From the NCBI RefSeq assembly GCF_028728205.1, contig NZ_JAQYUU010000001.1, positions 795,318 through 859,317 on the forward strand: a DNA stretch of 64,000 nt. Direction: 5' to 3'. The notes beneath the pieces were generated by a model. That model saw only the letters and a list, made by a program, of their open reading frames with translations, had not been told where the DNA came from and ran no database searches. Made by a program: the position numbers and the translations under genes. This stretch comes from Clostridium sp. 'White wine YQ'. Lineage in GTDB: Bacteria > Bacillota > Clostridia > Clostridiales > Clostridiaceae. This document shows, in pieces, positions 24,651-32,876 of the stretch (position 1 is the first letter of the stretch; every line of letters starts with the position of its first letter).

Positions 24651-25460
24651 ATGGAAATTACCAAGGATACAATATTTTATTTTTCTGGTTCAGGTAATAG
24701 TTTGCAGATAGCTAAAGATATTTTTAGTAGATTAGGAGAGTTTAATTTGATAAATATTGGATCTCTTCTAAATGAAAAAAAGATAGAAGTTAAAGCAAGA
24801 ACAATTGGGATAATTTTTCCTGTATATTATGCACGTATGCCATTAATAGTAGAGAACGTTGCTAAAAAACTAAAGATTAGCATTGATACTTATGTTTTTG
24901 GAATTGCAAGTCATGGAGGAGCCCCTGCTAATGTATTAATTAGACTTGATGACAAGCTTAAAGAAAATGGATTAGGACTTAATTCTGGTTTTTTAATTCA
25001 TATGCCAGCAAATAACGTACTAGCTTATAATCCTAAAACACCAGAAAAACATAATAAAACCTTTGAGAGAGAAAAAGAAAAGGTAGAAAAAATATCAGCA
25101 ATCATTAGGGAACGTAAAAGCCAAAAATGTGAAGTAAGTAAATTAGTAATTGATAGAGGAATTGATAAGTTATTTTCTAAAGCTACTAATAAAATCATGA
25201 ATAAGCTGCATGAGAAGGATAGTGAATTTTGGGCTAAAAACAATTGTAATAGCTGTAGAATATGTGAAAAGATTTGTCCAGTAAACAATATTGAACTTAA
25301 GAATAATAAACCTATATGGAAACATAAATGTGAACAATGTACAGCATGTATTCAGTACTGTCCAGAAAAAGCAATTCAATTTGGGACAAAGACCATAAAT
25401 AGAAATAGATATAGAAATCCTAATGTTAGTTTAAATGAAATGATTATTAAAACTCAATAA
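24651..25460 (+). CDS. EFR1-family flavodoxin-ferredoxin protein (second copy)
   Basis: 269 residues with the flavodoxin loop YFSGSGNSLQIAKDIF and two ferredoxin motifs, CNSCRICEKICPVNN and CEQCTACIQYCPEKAI. It has the same architecture as the protein at 5625-6398, including matching MPG/MPAN and KHKCE segments, so the two are paralogues or from the same subfamily. Cytosolic electron carrier, partner unknown. GGGGAGA precedes ATG 24651. No palindrome like that of the first copy is seen upstream. It is 95 bases ahead of an AraC fusion. Confidence 0.85.
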   Translation: MEITKDTIFYFSGSGNSLQIAKDIFSRLGEFNLINIGSLLNEKKIEVKARTIGIIFPVYYARMPLIVENVAKKLKISIDTYVFGIASHGGAPANVLIRLDDKLKENGLGLNSGFLIHMPANNVLAYNPKTPEKHNKTFEREKEKVEKISAIIRERKSQKCEVSKLVIDRGIDKLFSKATNKIMNKLHEKDSEFWAKNNCNSCRICEKICPVNNIELKNNKPIWKHKCEQCTACIQYCPEKAIQFGTKTINRNRYRNPNVSLNEMIIKTQ

Positions 25461-25555
25461 TTCAATATAGCAAAATTGGAAATGTCTAATTAGTATTTTT
25501 TGTTATTATAGTATTAGCAAATAACTTGCAAGAACTTTTGCTTAAGGAGTACAGT

Positions 25556-26863
25556 ATGGATTATAAGGATATCATGCAAAAAAGCATTGATTATATCGAA
25601 GAAAATTTAAAATCTGAATTGTCAGCAAATGAAATAGCTCAAATGGCAGGGTTTTCACTTTTTCATTATTATAGATTATTCCAAAATGAAGTAGGGATTC
25701 CTGTTATGCAATATGTATTAAAGCGGAAGCTTTGTAATGCTATATATGAGATAAGTTTAGGCAATATGATGATTGAAGTTGCACTAAGTTATGGCTTTGA
25801 CACACATTCAGGATTTTTTAGGGCTTTTAAGCGTGAATATGACTGTTCTCCCACTGAATATCTTAAAAATTATAAGGTAGTTAAGCCTTATAGGGTAAAC
25901 TTAAAGCAGAAGGAGAATATTATGATAACTGAAAAGAAAATTAAAGAAAAGCTAAAAAATTGGGATCTAATAGAGCCAATTGATATTAAAAGTGTTTATT
26001 ACGAATCTAATGGAAATAAATCAGATACTTCTTGGATAATAAATAATGATTTTATAATAAAAATAGGTACAAACATTTCTGGATTAAAACAGCATATTGC
26101 TGTATCAAAAGCACTTGCTGAATCTGGTTTTGAAGTTGCAATTCCTATATTAACTAAAGATAAAAAAGAGTATATAGTAGATGAAGATTTATATTTTTGC
26201 TTAACAAATCGTATTCAAGGAGAAGTTATTAAAAGTATCGAGATATATGATGGTGAATATGAAAGTAAAGCTAAAAGTATAGGAGAAGCTATTGGAAGAT
26301 TACATTTAATTTTACAAGAAAAAGATAATGAAGTTATATGTAATGACCAAAATCTTTATGAAGCTGTAAATGAATGGGCGATACCAATAATCAAGCAAAA
26401 GATAGATCTTAGCTATAAGTTTTATGAAGATTATCAAGAGAATTTTAAAAAAATATATCCTCATTTAGTAAAGCATGTTATACATCGGGATCCTAACCCT
26501 AACAATATTATAGTTAAAGATGGTATGCTTAGAGGATTTATAGATTTTGAATTATCAGAAAGAAATGTAAGAATTTTCGATCCATGTTATGTAGCTACTG
26601 CAATTTTATCTGAAAGCTTCGACATTAATAATATAAATAGGCTTGATAAATGGCTTTTAATTTTTAAGAATATAATAAGAGGATACGATAGTGTATGCAA
26701 GCTATCACTCGAAGAGAAAAAAGCTATTCCATATGTTGTTTATTCAATTCAAATGATATTTATCGCATACCTTAGTGACATAGATAAATTTCAAGAACTT
26801 TCAAAGATTAATCATCAAATGTTTAAATGGTTAGTAAGTAAAAAAGAAGAAATAGAAATATAA
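25556..26863 (+). CDS. AraC-type regulator fused to an aminoglycoside phosphotransferase-like kinase domain
   Basis: 435 residues. Residues 1-110 are an AraC DNA-binding domain (SANEIAQMAGFSLFHYYRLF; EVALSYGFDTHSGFFRAFKRE). From about residue 123 there is an APH/choline kinase-like fold with the catalytic loop HRDPNPNN (D312) and metal motif GFIDFE (D330). ATG 25556 has AAGGAG (25544-25549); the frame is open to 25526. At the junction AGAAGGAG (25908-25915) stands 6 bases before an in-frame ATG 25922, which would give a free 313-residue kinase. The substrate could be an antibiotic or a small metabolite. The AraC part resembles that of the HD fusion at 9379-10365. Confidence 0.8.
   Translation: MDYKDIMQKSIDYIEENLKSELSANEIAQMAGFSLFHYYRLFQNEVGIPVMQYVLKRKLCNAIYEISLGNMMIEVALSYGFDTHSGFFRAFKREYDCSPTEYLKNYKVVKPYRVNLKQKENIMITEKKIKEKLKNWDLIEPIDIKSVYYESNGNKSDTSWIINNDFIIKIGTNISGLKQHIAVSKALAESGFEVAIPILTKDKKEYIVDEDLYFCLTNRIQGEVIKSIEIYDGEYESKAKSIGEAIGRLHLILQEKDNEVICNDQNLYEAVNEWAIPIIKQKIDLSYKFYEDYQENFKKIYPHLVKHVIHRDPNPNNIIVKDGMLRGFIDFELSERNVRIFDPCYVATAILSESFDINNINRLDKWLLIFKNIIRGYDSVCKLSLEEKKAIPYVVYSIQMIFIAYLSDIDKFQELSKINHQMFKWLVSKKEEIEI
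25908..25924 (+). promoter_or_regulatory. Internal ribosome site and in-frame ATG at the AraC/kinase junction
   Basis: AGAAGGAG (25908-25915), a 6-base spacer and ATG (25922-25924), in frame with the fusion. It is as strong as the sites of ordinary genes here and lies at the domain boundary. Confidence 0.65.
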
Positions 26864-26867
26864 TTTT

Positions 26868-26902
26868 AAAATCACCAAACTTAATGAGTTTGGTGATTTT
26901 TT
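26868..26902 (+). terminator. Terminator after the AraC-kinase gene
   Basis: AAAATCACCAAAC pairs with GTTTGGTGATTTT, followed by further T. Confidence 0.88.
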
Positions 26903-26965
26903 AATATATTAGCCACAATTGGGAAAAATAACTTAGATTATTTAACTGAGGAAGGGAAGAAATAA

Positions 26966-28150
26966 ATGATTGGAATATCAAAACTATTATGTGGATCTGA
27001 AAATTATGGAGATAGATTAAGATATGTTCATGGAGCAAATAATCAAAGAAATGGTGTAAGCTCAGGTCGTGGTCCAGTTGTAGTATGGAATTGCACAAGG
27101 ACTTGTAATTTAAAATGCGTTCACTGTTATGCAAGTTCAGATAATAAAAAGTATGATGGAGAATTAAGTACTGAAGAAGGTAAGAGATTTATTAATGAAC
27201 TACATGAGTTTAGGGTTCCTGTAATCTTATTTTCTGGGGGAGAGCCTTTACTTAGAGAGGACTTTTTTGAATTAATCCAGTATGCAAATAAGTATAAAAT
27301 ACGAAGTACAATATCCACAAATGGAACTCTTATTGATAAAAGAATTGCAACTAAAATTAAAAACTCAGGGGTAGGATATGTAGGAATAAGCCTAGATGGA
27401 GTTGGAACTAGTCATGATGAGTTTAGAAGAACTAAAGGAGCTTTCAATCTGGCTTTAAATGGTATTCGTAATTGCAAGGAAGTTAATCAAAGAGTTGGCC
27501 TTAGATTTACAATAAATCGTCATAACTTTAATCAATTAAAGGATATATTTCACCTAATTAAAGATGAAAATATTGATAGGGTGTGCTTCTATCATTTAGT
27601 TTATTCAGGTAGGGGCAGCAAAATGATAGATGAAGATATTACCCATGAAGAAGCAAGAATAGCAATGGATCTAATTATGGAAAAATCACTTGAATTAAAA
27701 GATAAAGTTGAAATACTAACAGTTGATAATCATGCAGATGGTATTTATTTATATTTGCAGGCACTCAAAAAATATCCCCATTTAGCAGAAAGTATCTTAG
27801 AATTAATGAAAATTAATGGAGGCAATCGTTCAGGTATAGCTATTGCCAATGTAGATTATTATGGAAATGTTCATGCTGATCAGTTCACGTGGAAACATAC
27901 TTTTGGAAATGTTAAGGAAAGAGGGTTTAAAGATATTTGGACAGATGCTTCAAATCCAATTATCGGAGGGCTAAAAGACAGAAAAGCTCTACTTAAGGGT
28001 AGATGCAGCAAATGTAAATGGGTAAATGTATGCAATGGGAATTTAAGAACAAGAGCTGAATCAATTACTGGAGACTTTTGGGCTTCAGATCCTGCATGCT
28101 ATTTAACAGATGAGGAAATTGGTATTTCTGATAATATGGGACTTGTTTAA
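26966..28150 (+). CDS. nirJ1: Radical SAM heme-biosynthesis protein NirJ1/AhbC-type
   Basis: 394 residues with the radical SAM cluster motif CNLKCVHC (C47, C51, C54), FSGGEPLL, and a C-terminal auxiliary cluster region CSKCKWVNVC with a later PACYL. The family acts in the alternative (siroheme-based) heme route, removing acetate side chains from didecarboxysiroheme, or in the related clostridial NirJ1 step. Assignment rests on the arrangement with a second radical SAM protein and two AsnC-like siroheme decarboxylase subunits directly downstream. ATG 26966 has GGAAGGG upstream. First gene of the four-gene operon. Confidence 0.8.
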   Translation: MIGISKLLCGSENYGDRLRYVHGANNQRNGVSSGRGPVVVWNCTRTCNLKCVHCYASSDNKKYDGELSTEEGKRFINELHEFRVPVILFSGGEPLLREDFFELIQYANKYKIRSTISTNGTLIDKRIATKIKNSGVGYVGISLDGVGTSHDEFRRTKGAFNLALNGIRNCKEVNQRVGLRFTINRHNFNQLKDIFHLIKDENIDRVCFYHLVYSGRGSKMIDEDITHEEARIAMDLIMEKSLELKDKVEILTVDNHADGIYLYLQALKKYPHLAESILELMKINGGNRSGIAIANVDYYGNVHADQFTWKHTFGNVKERGFKDIWTDASNPIIGGLKDRKALLKGRCSKCKWVNVCNGNLRTRAESITGDFWASDPACYLTDEEIGISDNMGLV

Positions 28151-28160
28151 GGAGGTCTAT

Positions 28161-29147
28161 ATGATTGTTTCATGGAATACAACAAACAAATGCAATATGT
28201 ATTGTAAGCATTGCTATAGAGATGCAGGAATACAAGCAGAGCAGGAACTAAGTACACTGGAGGCTAAAGAACTTATAAATGAAATAGCTAAAGCGTGTTT
28301 CAAAATAATGATTTTCTCAGGAGGAGAACCATTAATGAGACCAGACATTTATGAATTAGTCAATTATGCTTCAAAGCTTGGACTACGTTCTGTTTTAGGC
28401 AGCAATGGAGTAATGATAACAAGGGAAGTTGCAAAGAAATTAAAAGCTTCAGGGGTTATGGGAGTAGGAATTAGTCTAGATAGTCTTAATGCAAAAAAAC
28501 ATGATGAGTTCAGAAATTATAATGGTGCATGGAGAGAAACTGTTCTTGGCATGAAAAATTGTAGAGATGAGGGATTGCCATTTCAAGTACATACAACTGT
28601 GATGCTATGGAATAAAGATGAGATTTTGGATTTAACAGATTTTGCAGTTGGTATGGGAGCAGTTGCACATCATACATTTTTCTTAGTTCCTACTGGCAGA
28701 GGAGGGAATATTGAAAACGAGTCATTGACACCAGAAATGTATGAGGAACTATTGAGAAATATTATGATGAAGCAAAAGTACGTGGACATAGAACTTAAAC
28801 CTACGTGCGCCCCTCAGTTTATGAGGATTGCAAGAGAAATGGAGATGAATCCAAGATTCGGAAGAGGATGCCTTGCGGGAACTAGCTACTGCATAATAAG
28901 CCCAGTAGGTGATGTTCAACCTTGTGCTTACTTAAATATGCCTATTGGAAATGTAAGAAAAAATAAGTTTAGTGAAATATGGAGAGATAATGAAGTATTC
29001 AAGAAACTTAGGACTTTAGAGTATAAAGGGAAATGTGGAGTATGTAGGCATAAAAAAGCTTGCGGAGGATGTAGAGCGAGAGCAGCTTTTTATAATAACG
29101 GGGATTATATGGCAGAAGAAGAATGGTGCCAATATTCTAACTCATAG
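28161..29147 (+). CDS. nirJ2: Radical SAM heme-biosynthesis protein NirJ2/AhbD-type
   Basis: 328 residues; CNMYCKHC (C11, C15, C18), FSGGEPLM and a cysteine-rich SPASM-like end (CLAGTSYC, QPCAYL, CGVCRHKKACGGC, EEWCQ) for extra Fe-S clusters. In the Ahb pathway AhbD oxidatively decarboxylates iron-coproporphyrin III propionates to heme vinyls; NirJ2 is its Firmicute counterpart. ATG 28161 follows AAGGAGG (28149-28155), only 10 bases after the nirJ1 stop. The frame extends upstream to 28110 over nirJ1 but without a ribosome site. Confidence 0.8.
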   Translation: MIVSWNTTNKCNMYCKHCYRDAGIQAEQELSTLEAKELINEIAKACFKIMIFSGGEPLMRPDIYELVNYASKLGLRSVLGSNGVMITREVAKKLKASGVMGVGISLDSLNAKKHDEFRNYNGAWRETVLGMKNCRDEGLPFQVHTTVMLWNKDEILDLTDFAVGMGAVAHHTFFLVPTGRGGNIENESLTPEMYEELLRNIMMKQKYVDIELKPTCAPQFMRIAREMEMNPRFGRGCLAGTSYCIISPVGDVQPCAYLNMPIGNVRKNKFSEIWRDNEVFKKLRTLEYKGKCGVCRHKKACGGCRARAAFYNNGDYMAEEEWCQYSNS

Positions 29148-29162
29148 GAGGAATTGTTAGGT

Positions 29163-29627
29163 ATGAATAGTGAGTATATAGAATTGCTTAATTCAATTCA
29201 AGAGGGTTTTCCACTTGAGTCAAGACCATATTTAGCTTTAGCAAAAAAGTTAAATATTACTGAAGAAGAAGTTATTAAATATATTAAAGAACTTAAAGAA
29301 AGTGGAGATATCAGAAGAATTGGTGGGGTTTTTAACTCGAAAAAGATGGGCTTTAGCAGCACTTTATGTGCTATTAAAGTACCAAAAGAAAGAATAGAGG
29401 AGATTTCAGAACTTATAAATAGTTATGAGGGAGTTACACATAATTATTTAAGAGATCATTCATATAATATGTGGTTTACCGTAATTGCATCCACAGAGGA
29501 GGAAATAAAAAGGTTTATAAATGAGATAAAATATAGAACAGGAATAGAGGATATATTATATTTACCTTCAACTAAAATGTTCAAAATTAAAGTCGATTTT
29601 CAGGTTAAGGAGAAAATATATGTTTAG
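29163..29627 (+). CDS. ahbA: Siroheme decarboxylase subunit, AsnC/Lrp-like (AhbA-type)
   Basis: 154 residues with an N-terminal HTH (ESRPYLALAKKLNITEEEVIKYIKEL) and a RAM-like ferredoxin fold (SGDIRRIGGVFNSKKMGFSSTLCAIKVP). Lrp/AsnC look-alikes next to nirJ genes are the two subunits of siroheme decarboxylase, which converts siroheme to 12,18-didecarboxysiroheme. ATG 29163 lies 11 bases from AGGAGG; TTG 29154 would be too close. It overlaps the next gene by 8 bases. Which of the pair is AhbA or AhbB is assigned by order only. Confidence 0.75.
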   Translation: MNSEYIELLNSIQEGFPLESRPYLALAKKLNITEEEVIKYIKELKESGDIRRIGGVFNSKKMGFSSTLCAIKVPKERIEEISELINSYEGVTHNYLRDHSYNMWFTVIASTEEEIKRFINEIKYRTGIEDILYLPSTKMFKIKVDFQVKEKIYV

Positions 29628-30084
29628 TTCATTAGATAAAAAAATTATACATAGACTTCAGGAGGATTTGCCATTAGTCCCTAAGCCCTATAAGCTTATA
29701 GCTGATGAGTTAGAAATTACTGAAAATGAGCTTTTAGACAAGATAAAAGATTTCTTGATTAGTGGAGTAATTAGAAGATTTGGTGCTACACTAAATCATA
29801 GAAATGTTGGATTTAAAGAAAATGCGATGGTTGTTTGGAATGTGCCTGAAGAAAAAGTTAATGAAGTAGGAGATAGGATGACATCTTTTGAAGAAGTAAG
29901 CCATTGTTATGAGCGAAAGATACTGCCTAATTGGAAATATAATATCTATACAATGATACATGGAGAAAGCAAAGAAGAATGTGAGAAAATCGTTAGTGAG
30001 ATTTCTAAGGCAACCAACATGCATGATTATGAAATGTTATATAGTATTAGAGAACTTAAAAAATGCAGTATGAGATATTTTTAA
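29620..30084 (+). CDS. ahbB: Siroheme decarboxylase subunit, AsnC/Lrp-like (AhbB-type)
   Basis: 154 residues, similar to the upstream protein: HTH (VPKPYKLIADELEITENELLDKIKDF) then IRRFGATLNHRNVGFKENAMVVWNVPEE and CYERKILPNWKYNIYTMIHG. The aromatic/histidine-rich stretch would line the tetrapyrrole site. Translation is coupled by an 8-base overlap, with AAGGAG in the preceding gene. Last gene of the operon. The rest of heme and siroheme synthesis is not in this window. Confidence 0.75.
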   Translation: MFSSLDKKIIHRLQEDLPLVPKPYKLIADELEITENELLDKIKDFLISGVIRRFGATLNHRNVGFKENAMVVWNVPEEKVNEVGDRMTSFEEVSHCYERKILPNWKYNIYTMIHGESKEECEKIVSEISKATNMHDYEMLYSIRELKKCSMRYF

Positions 30085-30090
30085 TAAAAA

Positions 30091-30130
30091 GACATTTTAT
30101 TTGTCAAAGGTGACAAACAAAACGTCCTTA
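30091..30130 (+). terminator. Weak hairpin after the heme operon
   Basis: GACATTTTATTTGTCA pairs imperfectly with TGACAAACAAAACGTC around AAGG. The following T tract is poor (CTTATTATT), so termination may be partial. Confidence 0.45.
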
Positions 30131-30166
30131 TTATTAATTCTTGTATTTATTTATTCTAAAGTTATT

Positions 30167-30433
30167 CTAAAAAAAATTAGAAGGAGATCTATAAAGTTTA
30201 TCAAGTATTTTAATAATTGAAGCGTAATATGTTATTCCAAAGTATAAAACAAGAACTCCTAATATGATTCCAGGTACGTGAAGCTTTAAAATGGTTAAAC
30301 TAATGCTATTTACCATAAGAAAAAGACTAAAGAATATACCTAGGAATAGAACTATCATTGATGATAAGTAAAGAATACTAAATACTAATTTTTTTGAAGC
30401 ATTTGATACGGCTAAAGTAATTTGTTTTTTCAT
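30167..30433 (-). CDS. Small membrane protein, 88 residues
   Basis: Not recognised. Two hydrophobic helices (about residues 15-40 and 51-72) and a basic N-terminus MKKQITLAVSNASKK. ATG 30433 is preceded by AAGGAGG on the minus strand. It lies 93 bases beyond the MFS terminator, so it may be a separate unit or a read-through product. Confidence 0.6.
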   Translation of the reverse strand: MKKQITLAVSNASKKLVFSILYLSSMIVLFLGIFFSLFLMVNSISLTILKLHVPGIILGVLVLYFGITYYASIIKILDKLYRSPSNFF

Positions 30434-30516
30434 TTTAGAACCTCCTTTTAGTAAAGCATAAGAATAAAAAAATGGAGCAAAGTTTTAAACTTCGACCCCA
30501 TTGCCAGAAATACGTA

Positions 30517-30557
30517 TAAAAGAAAAGCAGGTGTCTAATATTATATTAGACACCTGC
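30517..30557 (-). terminator. Terminator of the MarR-MFS operon
   Basis: On the minus strand GCAGGTGTCTAATA pairs exactly with TATTAGACACCTGC (30557-30527), followed by TTTTCTTTT. Confidence 0.88.
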
Positions 30558-30619
30558 GTCATTTGCTCTTCTATTAAATTTATTTTACCAAAAAATATAT
30601 ATAAAATCAATAGCATATT

Positions 30620-32176
30620 TTAATTTTTTTTCTCAACTTTTGAGTTTCCTAGTAAAAAGCTCGCAGGTATGCCAAGTAAAACAATAATTGTACAAACAAT
30701 AAATACAGTATGTAGAGATTCTGATAATGCTAGTTTTAATGGAGGAAGCATTATTGCTTGTAATTGTGCTGGTATTTTATTTATTATCTCTGGATTTAAT
30801 AGAGTATTAAATAAATCTTGTGGGGCATTATGAGCTTCCTTAAGCAATGTACCTAAAGTGCCTGTTTGTAATGCTGGTATTTTATCAATTGTTGGGAAGA
30901 AGTTCTTATCTAATAAAGTAGTTGATCTATTGTTTAGAACAACACCAAGTACAGTAACGCCAAGAGTACTTCCTATGCTACGGAAAAATTGAGTTGCAGA
31001 AGTAACTACTGCACGTTGCTCAATTGAAAAGGCTGTTTGAACTGATAAAGTTATAGTCGGCATTATTAGTCCAAGTCCAAGACCCAAGATTACTATGTAT
31101 AAGCTAATTGTTAAACGTGTTGTATTAACGTCCATTGTACTTAATAAGTACAAGCTTAGTCCCATTAAAATTATACCTGAAATAAAAATAGTTCTAAATT
31201 TTAATTTAGTTACTAATTGGCCTCCTAGAATGCTCGTAACCATCATTCCTAACATCATAGGAATCATTGAATTACCAGATTTTGTAGCGCTGATACCAAT
31301 TATTCCTTGCATGAAAAGTGGTAAAAACATCATAGCACCAAACATACCAAGACCCATTAGAAATCCAACAATATTTGCGCCTACAAAAACTTTGTTTTGG
31401 AAAAGATGAAGGTTTAAAATTGGATCTTCAGCCTTTAATTCAACGAATATAAATATTAATCCTACTAGTACAAATGTAGCGAATAATCCAACTATTTGCC
31501 ATGAAGTCCAAGGATAATCTTTTCCTCCAAGGCTTAAGCCTAATAGTAAAGATACTATTGAAATGATAAGGGTTATAGCTCCAGCGTAATCTATTATTAC
31601 TTTATCTTCAACACGTTTTTCTCCAGTTAATCCAATGAAAACAGTAAAAGCAGCAAGTAAACCTACAGGTATATTAATATAGAATACCCATCTCCAAGTT
31701 GCATTATCTACAAACCAACCACCAATACTAGGACCTACTACGGATGAAAGACCGAATACGGCAGTTATTACTCCTTGCCATTTTCCACGATTTTCTGGTG
31801 GGAAAATATCACCAACTATGGTCATAGCCATTGGCATCAAAATTCCTCCACCTATTCCTTGAAGTCCACGATATAAAATTAGTTGTGTCATATTTTGACT
31901 AGTTCCACATAACATAGAACCTATTATAAATATTATAATTCCACCTACATACATTATACGACGTCCAAATAAATCAGACATTTTTCCAGCAATAGGAACT
32001 ACAGTTGTTGAAGTTAACAAATAAGCTGTTGTTACCCAAGCCATTATACTTAAGCCGCCTAATTCACCTATAATCCTTGGCATTGCTGTTCCTACAATTG
32101 TTTGATCCAATGATGCGAAGAATATACCTAATAAGAGTCCTACTATTAAAATACTGCGTTTAGAGTTTGTTTTCAC
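30620..32176 (-). CDS. MFS multidrug efflux protein, DHA2 (14-TM, EmrB/QacA-like)
   Basis: 518 residues with 14 predicted hydrophobic helices. The N-terminus GIFFASLDQTIVGTAMPRII holds the DHA2 motif LDxTIVNxALP. Loop motif GKMSDLFGRRIMYVGG and motif C-like GPSIGGWFV are present. It exports drugs in exchange for protons across the cytoplasmic membrane. The start is GTG 32176 with GGAGG upstream. It is encoded 30 bases after a MarR repressor gene and shares its promoter, which fits drug-inducible efflux. Confidence 0.9.
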   Translation of the reverse strand: MKTNSKRSILIVGLLLGIFFASLDQTIVGTAMPRIIGELGGLSIMAWVTTAYLLTSTTVVPIAGKMSDLFGRRIMYVGGIIIFIIGSMLCGTSQNMTQLILYRGLQGIGGGILMPMAMTIVGDIFPPENRGKWQGVITAVFGLSSVVGPSIGGWFVDNATWRWVFYINIPVGLLAAFTVFIGLTGEKRVEDKVIIDYAGAITLIISIVSLLLGLSLGGKDYPWTSWQIVGLFATFVLVGLIFIFVELKAEDPILNLHLFQNKVFVGANIVGFLMGLGMFGAMMFLPLFMQGIIGISATKSGNSMIPMMLGMMVTSILGGQLVTKLKFRTIFISGIILMGLSLYLLSTMDVNTTRLTISLYIVILGLGLGLIMPTITLSVQTAFSIEQRAVVTSATQFFRSIGSTLGVTVLGVVLNNRSTTLLDKNFFPTIDKIPALQTGTLGTLLKEAHNAPQDLFNTLLNPEIINKIPAQLQAIMLPPLKLALSESLHTVFIVCTIIVLLGIPASFLLGNSKVEKKN

Positions 32177-32206
32177 TATTATTCCTCCTTTGTTTAATTC
32201 TTTAGT

Positions 32207-32656
32207 TTAAGTTCTTTGTTTATGAAAGTTGATTACTAAATTTGAAATTCTCACTAATTCTTTGCTGTCCTTTTCTCCTAAATAGCTAATTAATTCATTT
32301 AAACTATTAAATAATCGACTTTTCATAGATTCAATAGCTTGTTTTCCAGCCTCAGTAGGCCTAATGAGTACAATTCTTCTGTCAGTTTTATCTGATAATC
32401 TCTCCAAATAATCCTTTTGTTCTAGTGAGTTAATCATATGAGTGACAGCAGCAGGTGTAATATCTAAAATTGTACTTAATTCAGATACTTTAATTCCTTT
32501 TGAACCTGGACATGTTCTAGCATCAATTAGCATTAATAAAATACATTCATTTTTTTTAATGTCTTTTGGTTTGGATTCTTCCATATGCATTTTCTTAAAT
32601 CGTAGAAAAGTTTCAAGAATTTCTTTAGCAAGAATAAGTTTTTCATCATCATTCAT
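32207..32656 (-). CDS. MarR family repressor of the MFS efflux gene
   Basis: 149 residues: winged helix around residues 55-105 (GIKVSELSTILDITPAAVTHMINSLEQKDYLERLSDKTDRRIVLI, with the conserved DxRxxxI wing) and dimerisation helices at both ends. ATG 32656 has AGAGGTG upstream. It is first in the operon with the DHA2 transporter. Two TTTACT-N-AGTAAA palindromes lie downstream of its -10 box, implying autorepression relieved by a ligand. Confidence 0.9.
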   Translation of the reverse strand: MNDDEKLILAKEILETFLRFKKMHMEESKPKDIKKNECILLMLIDARTCPGSKGIKVSELSTILDITPAAVTHMINSLEQKDYLERLSDKTDRRIVLIRPTEAGKQAIESMKSRLFNSLNELISYLGEKDSKELVRISNLVINFHKQRT

Positions 32657-32677
32657 TTTTTACACCTCTATTAGTTT

Positions 32678-32750
32678 TTTACTAAGTAAATTATTTACCT
32701 AATAAATAGTTTACTTAGTAAAGTATCTGCTAAATAAATGTTTTTGTCAA
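32678..32750 (-). promoter_or_regulatory. Promoter with twin MarR operators
   Basis: On the minus strand TTGACA (32750-32745), 17 bp, GATACT (32727-32722). Two perfect 13-bp palindromes, TTTACTTAGTAAA (32710-32722) and TTTACTAAGTAAA (32678-32690), have centres 32 bp apart, about three turns. The first overlaps the -10 edge. Confidence 0.82.
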
Positions 32751-32876
32751 GTAATTTGTTAATATCATAAATGATACTAGAGATAGTATTGTAATTTCAT
32801 ATGAAAAATATGTAATATTAGACATAGGGTGTTTTGTTTAAAGATTGTATATAAAACCCTACTTAAGGAGGTATTT

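Noticed and set aside
31095-31409. 104-residue plus-strand frame inside the MFS gene
   Set aside because: Shadow of a 14-helix membrane protein on the other strand; isoleucine/proline-rich with no ribosome site.
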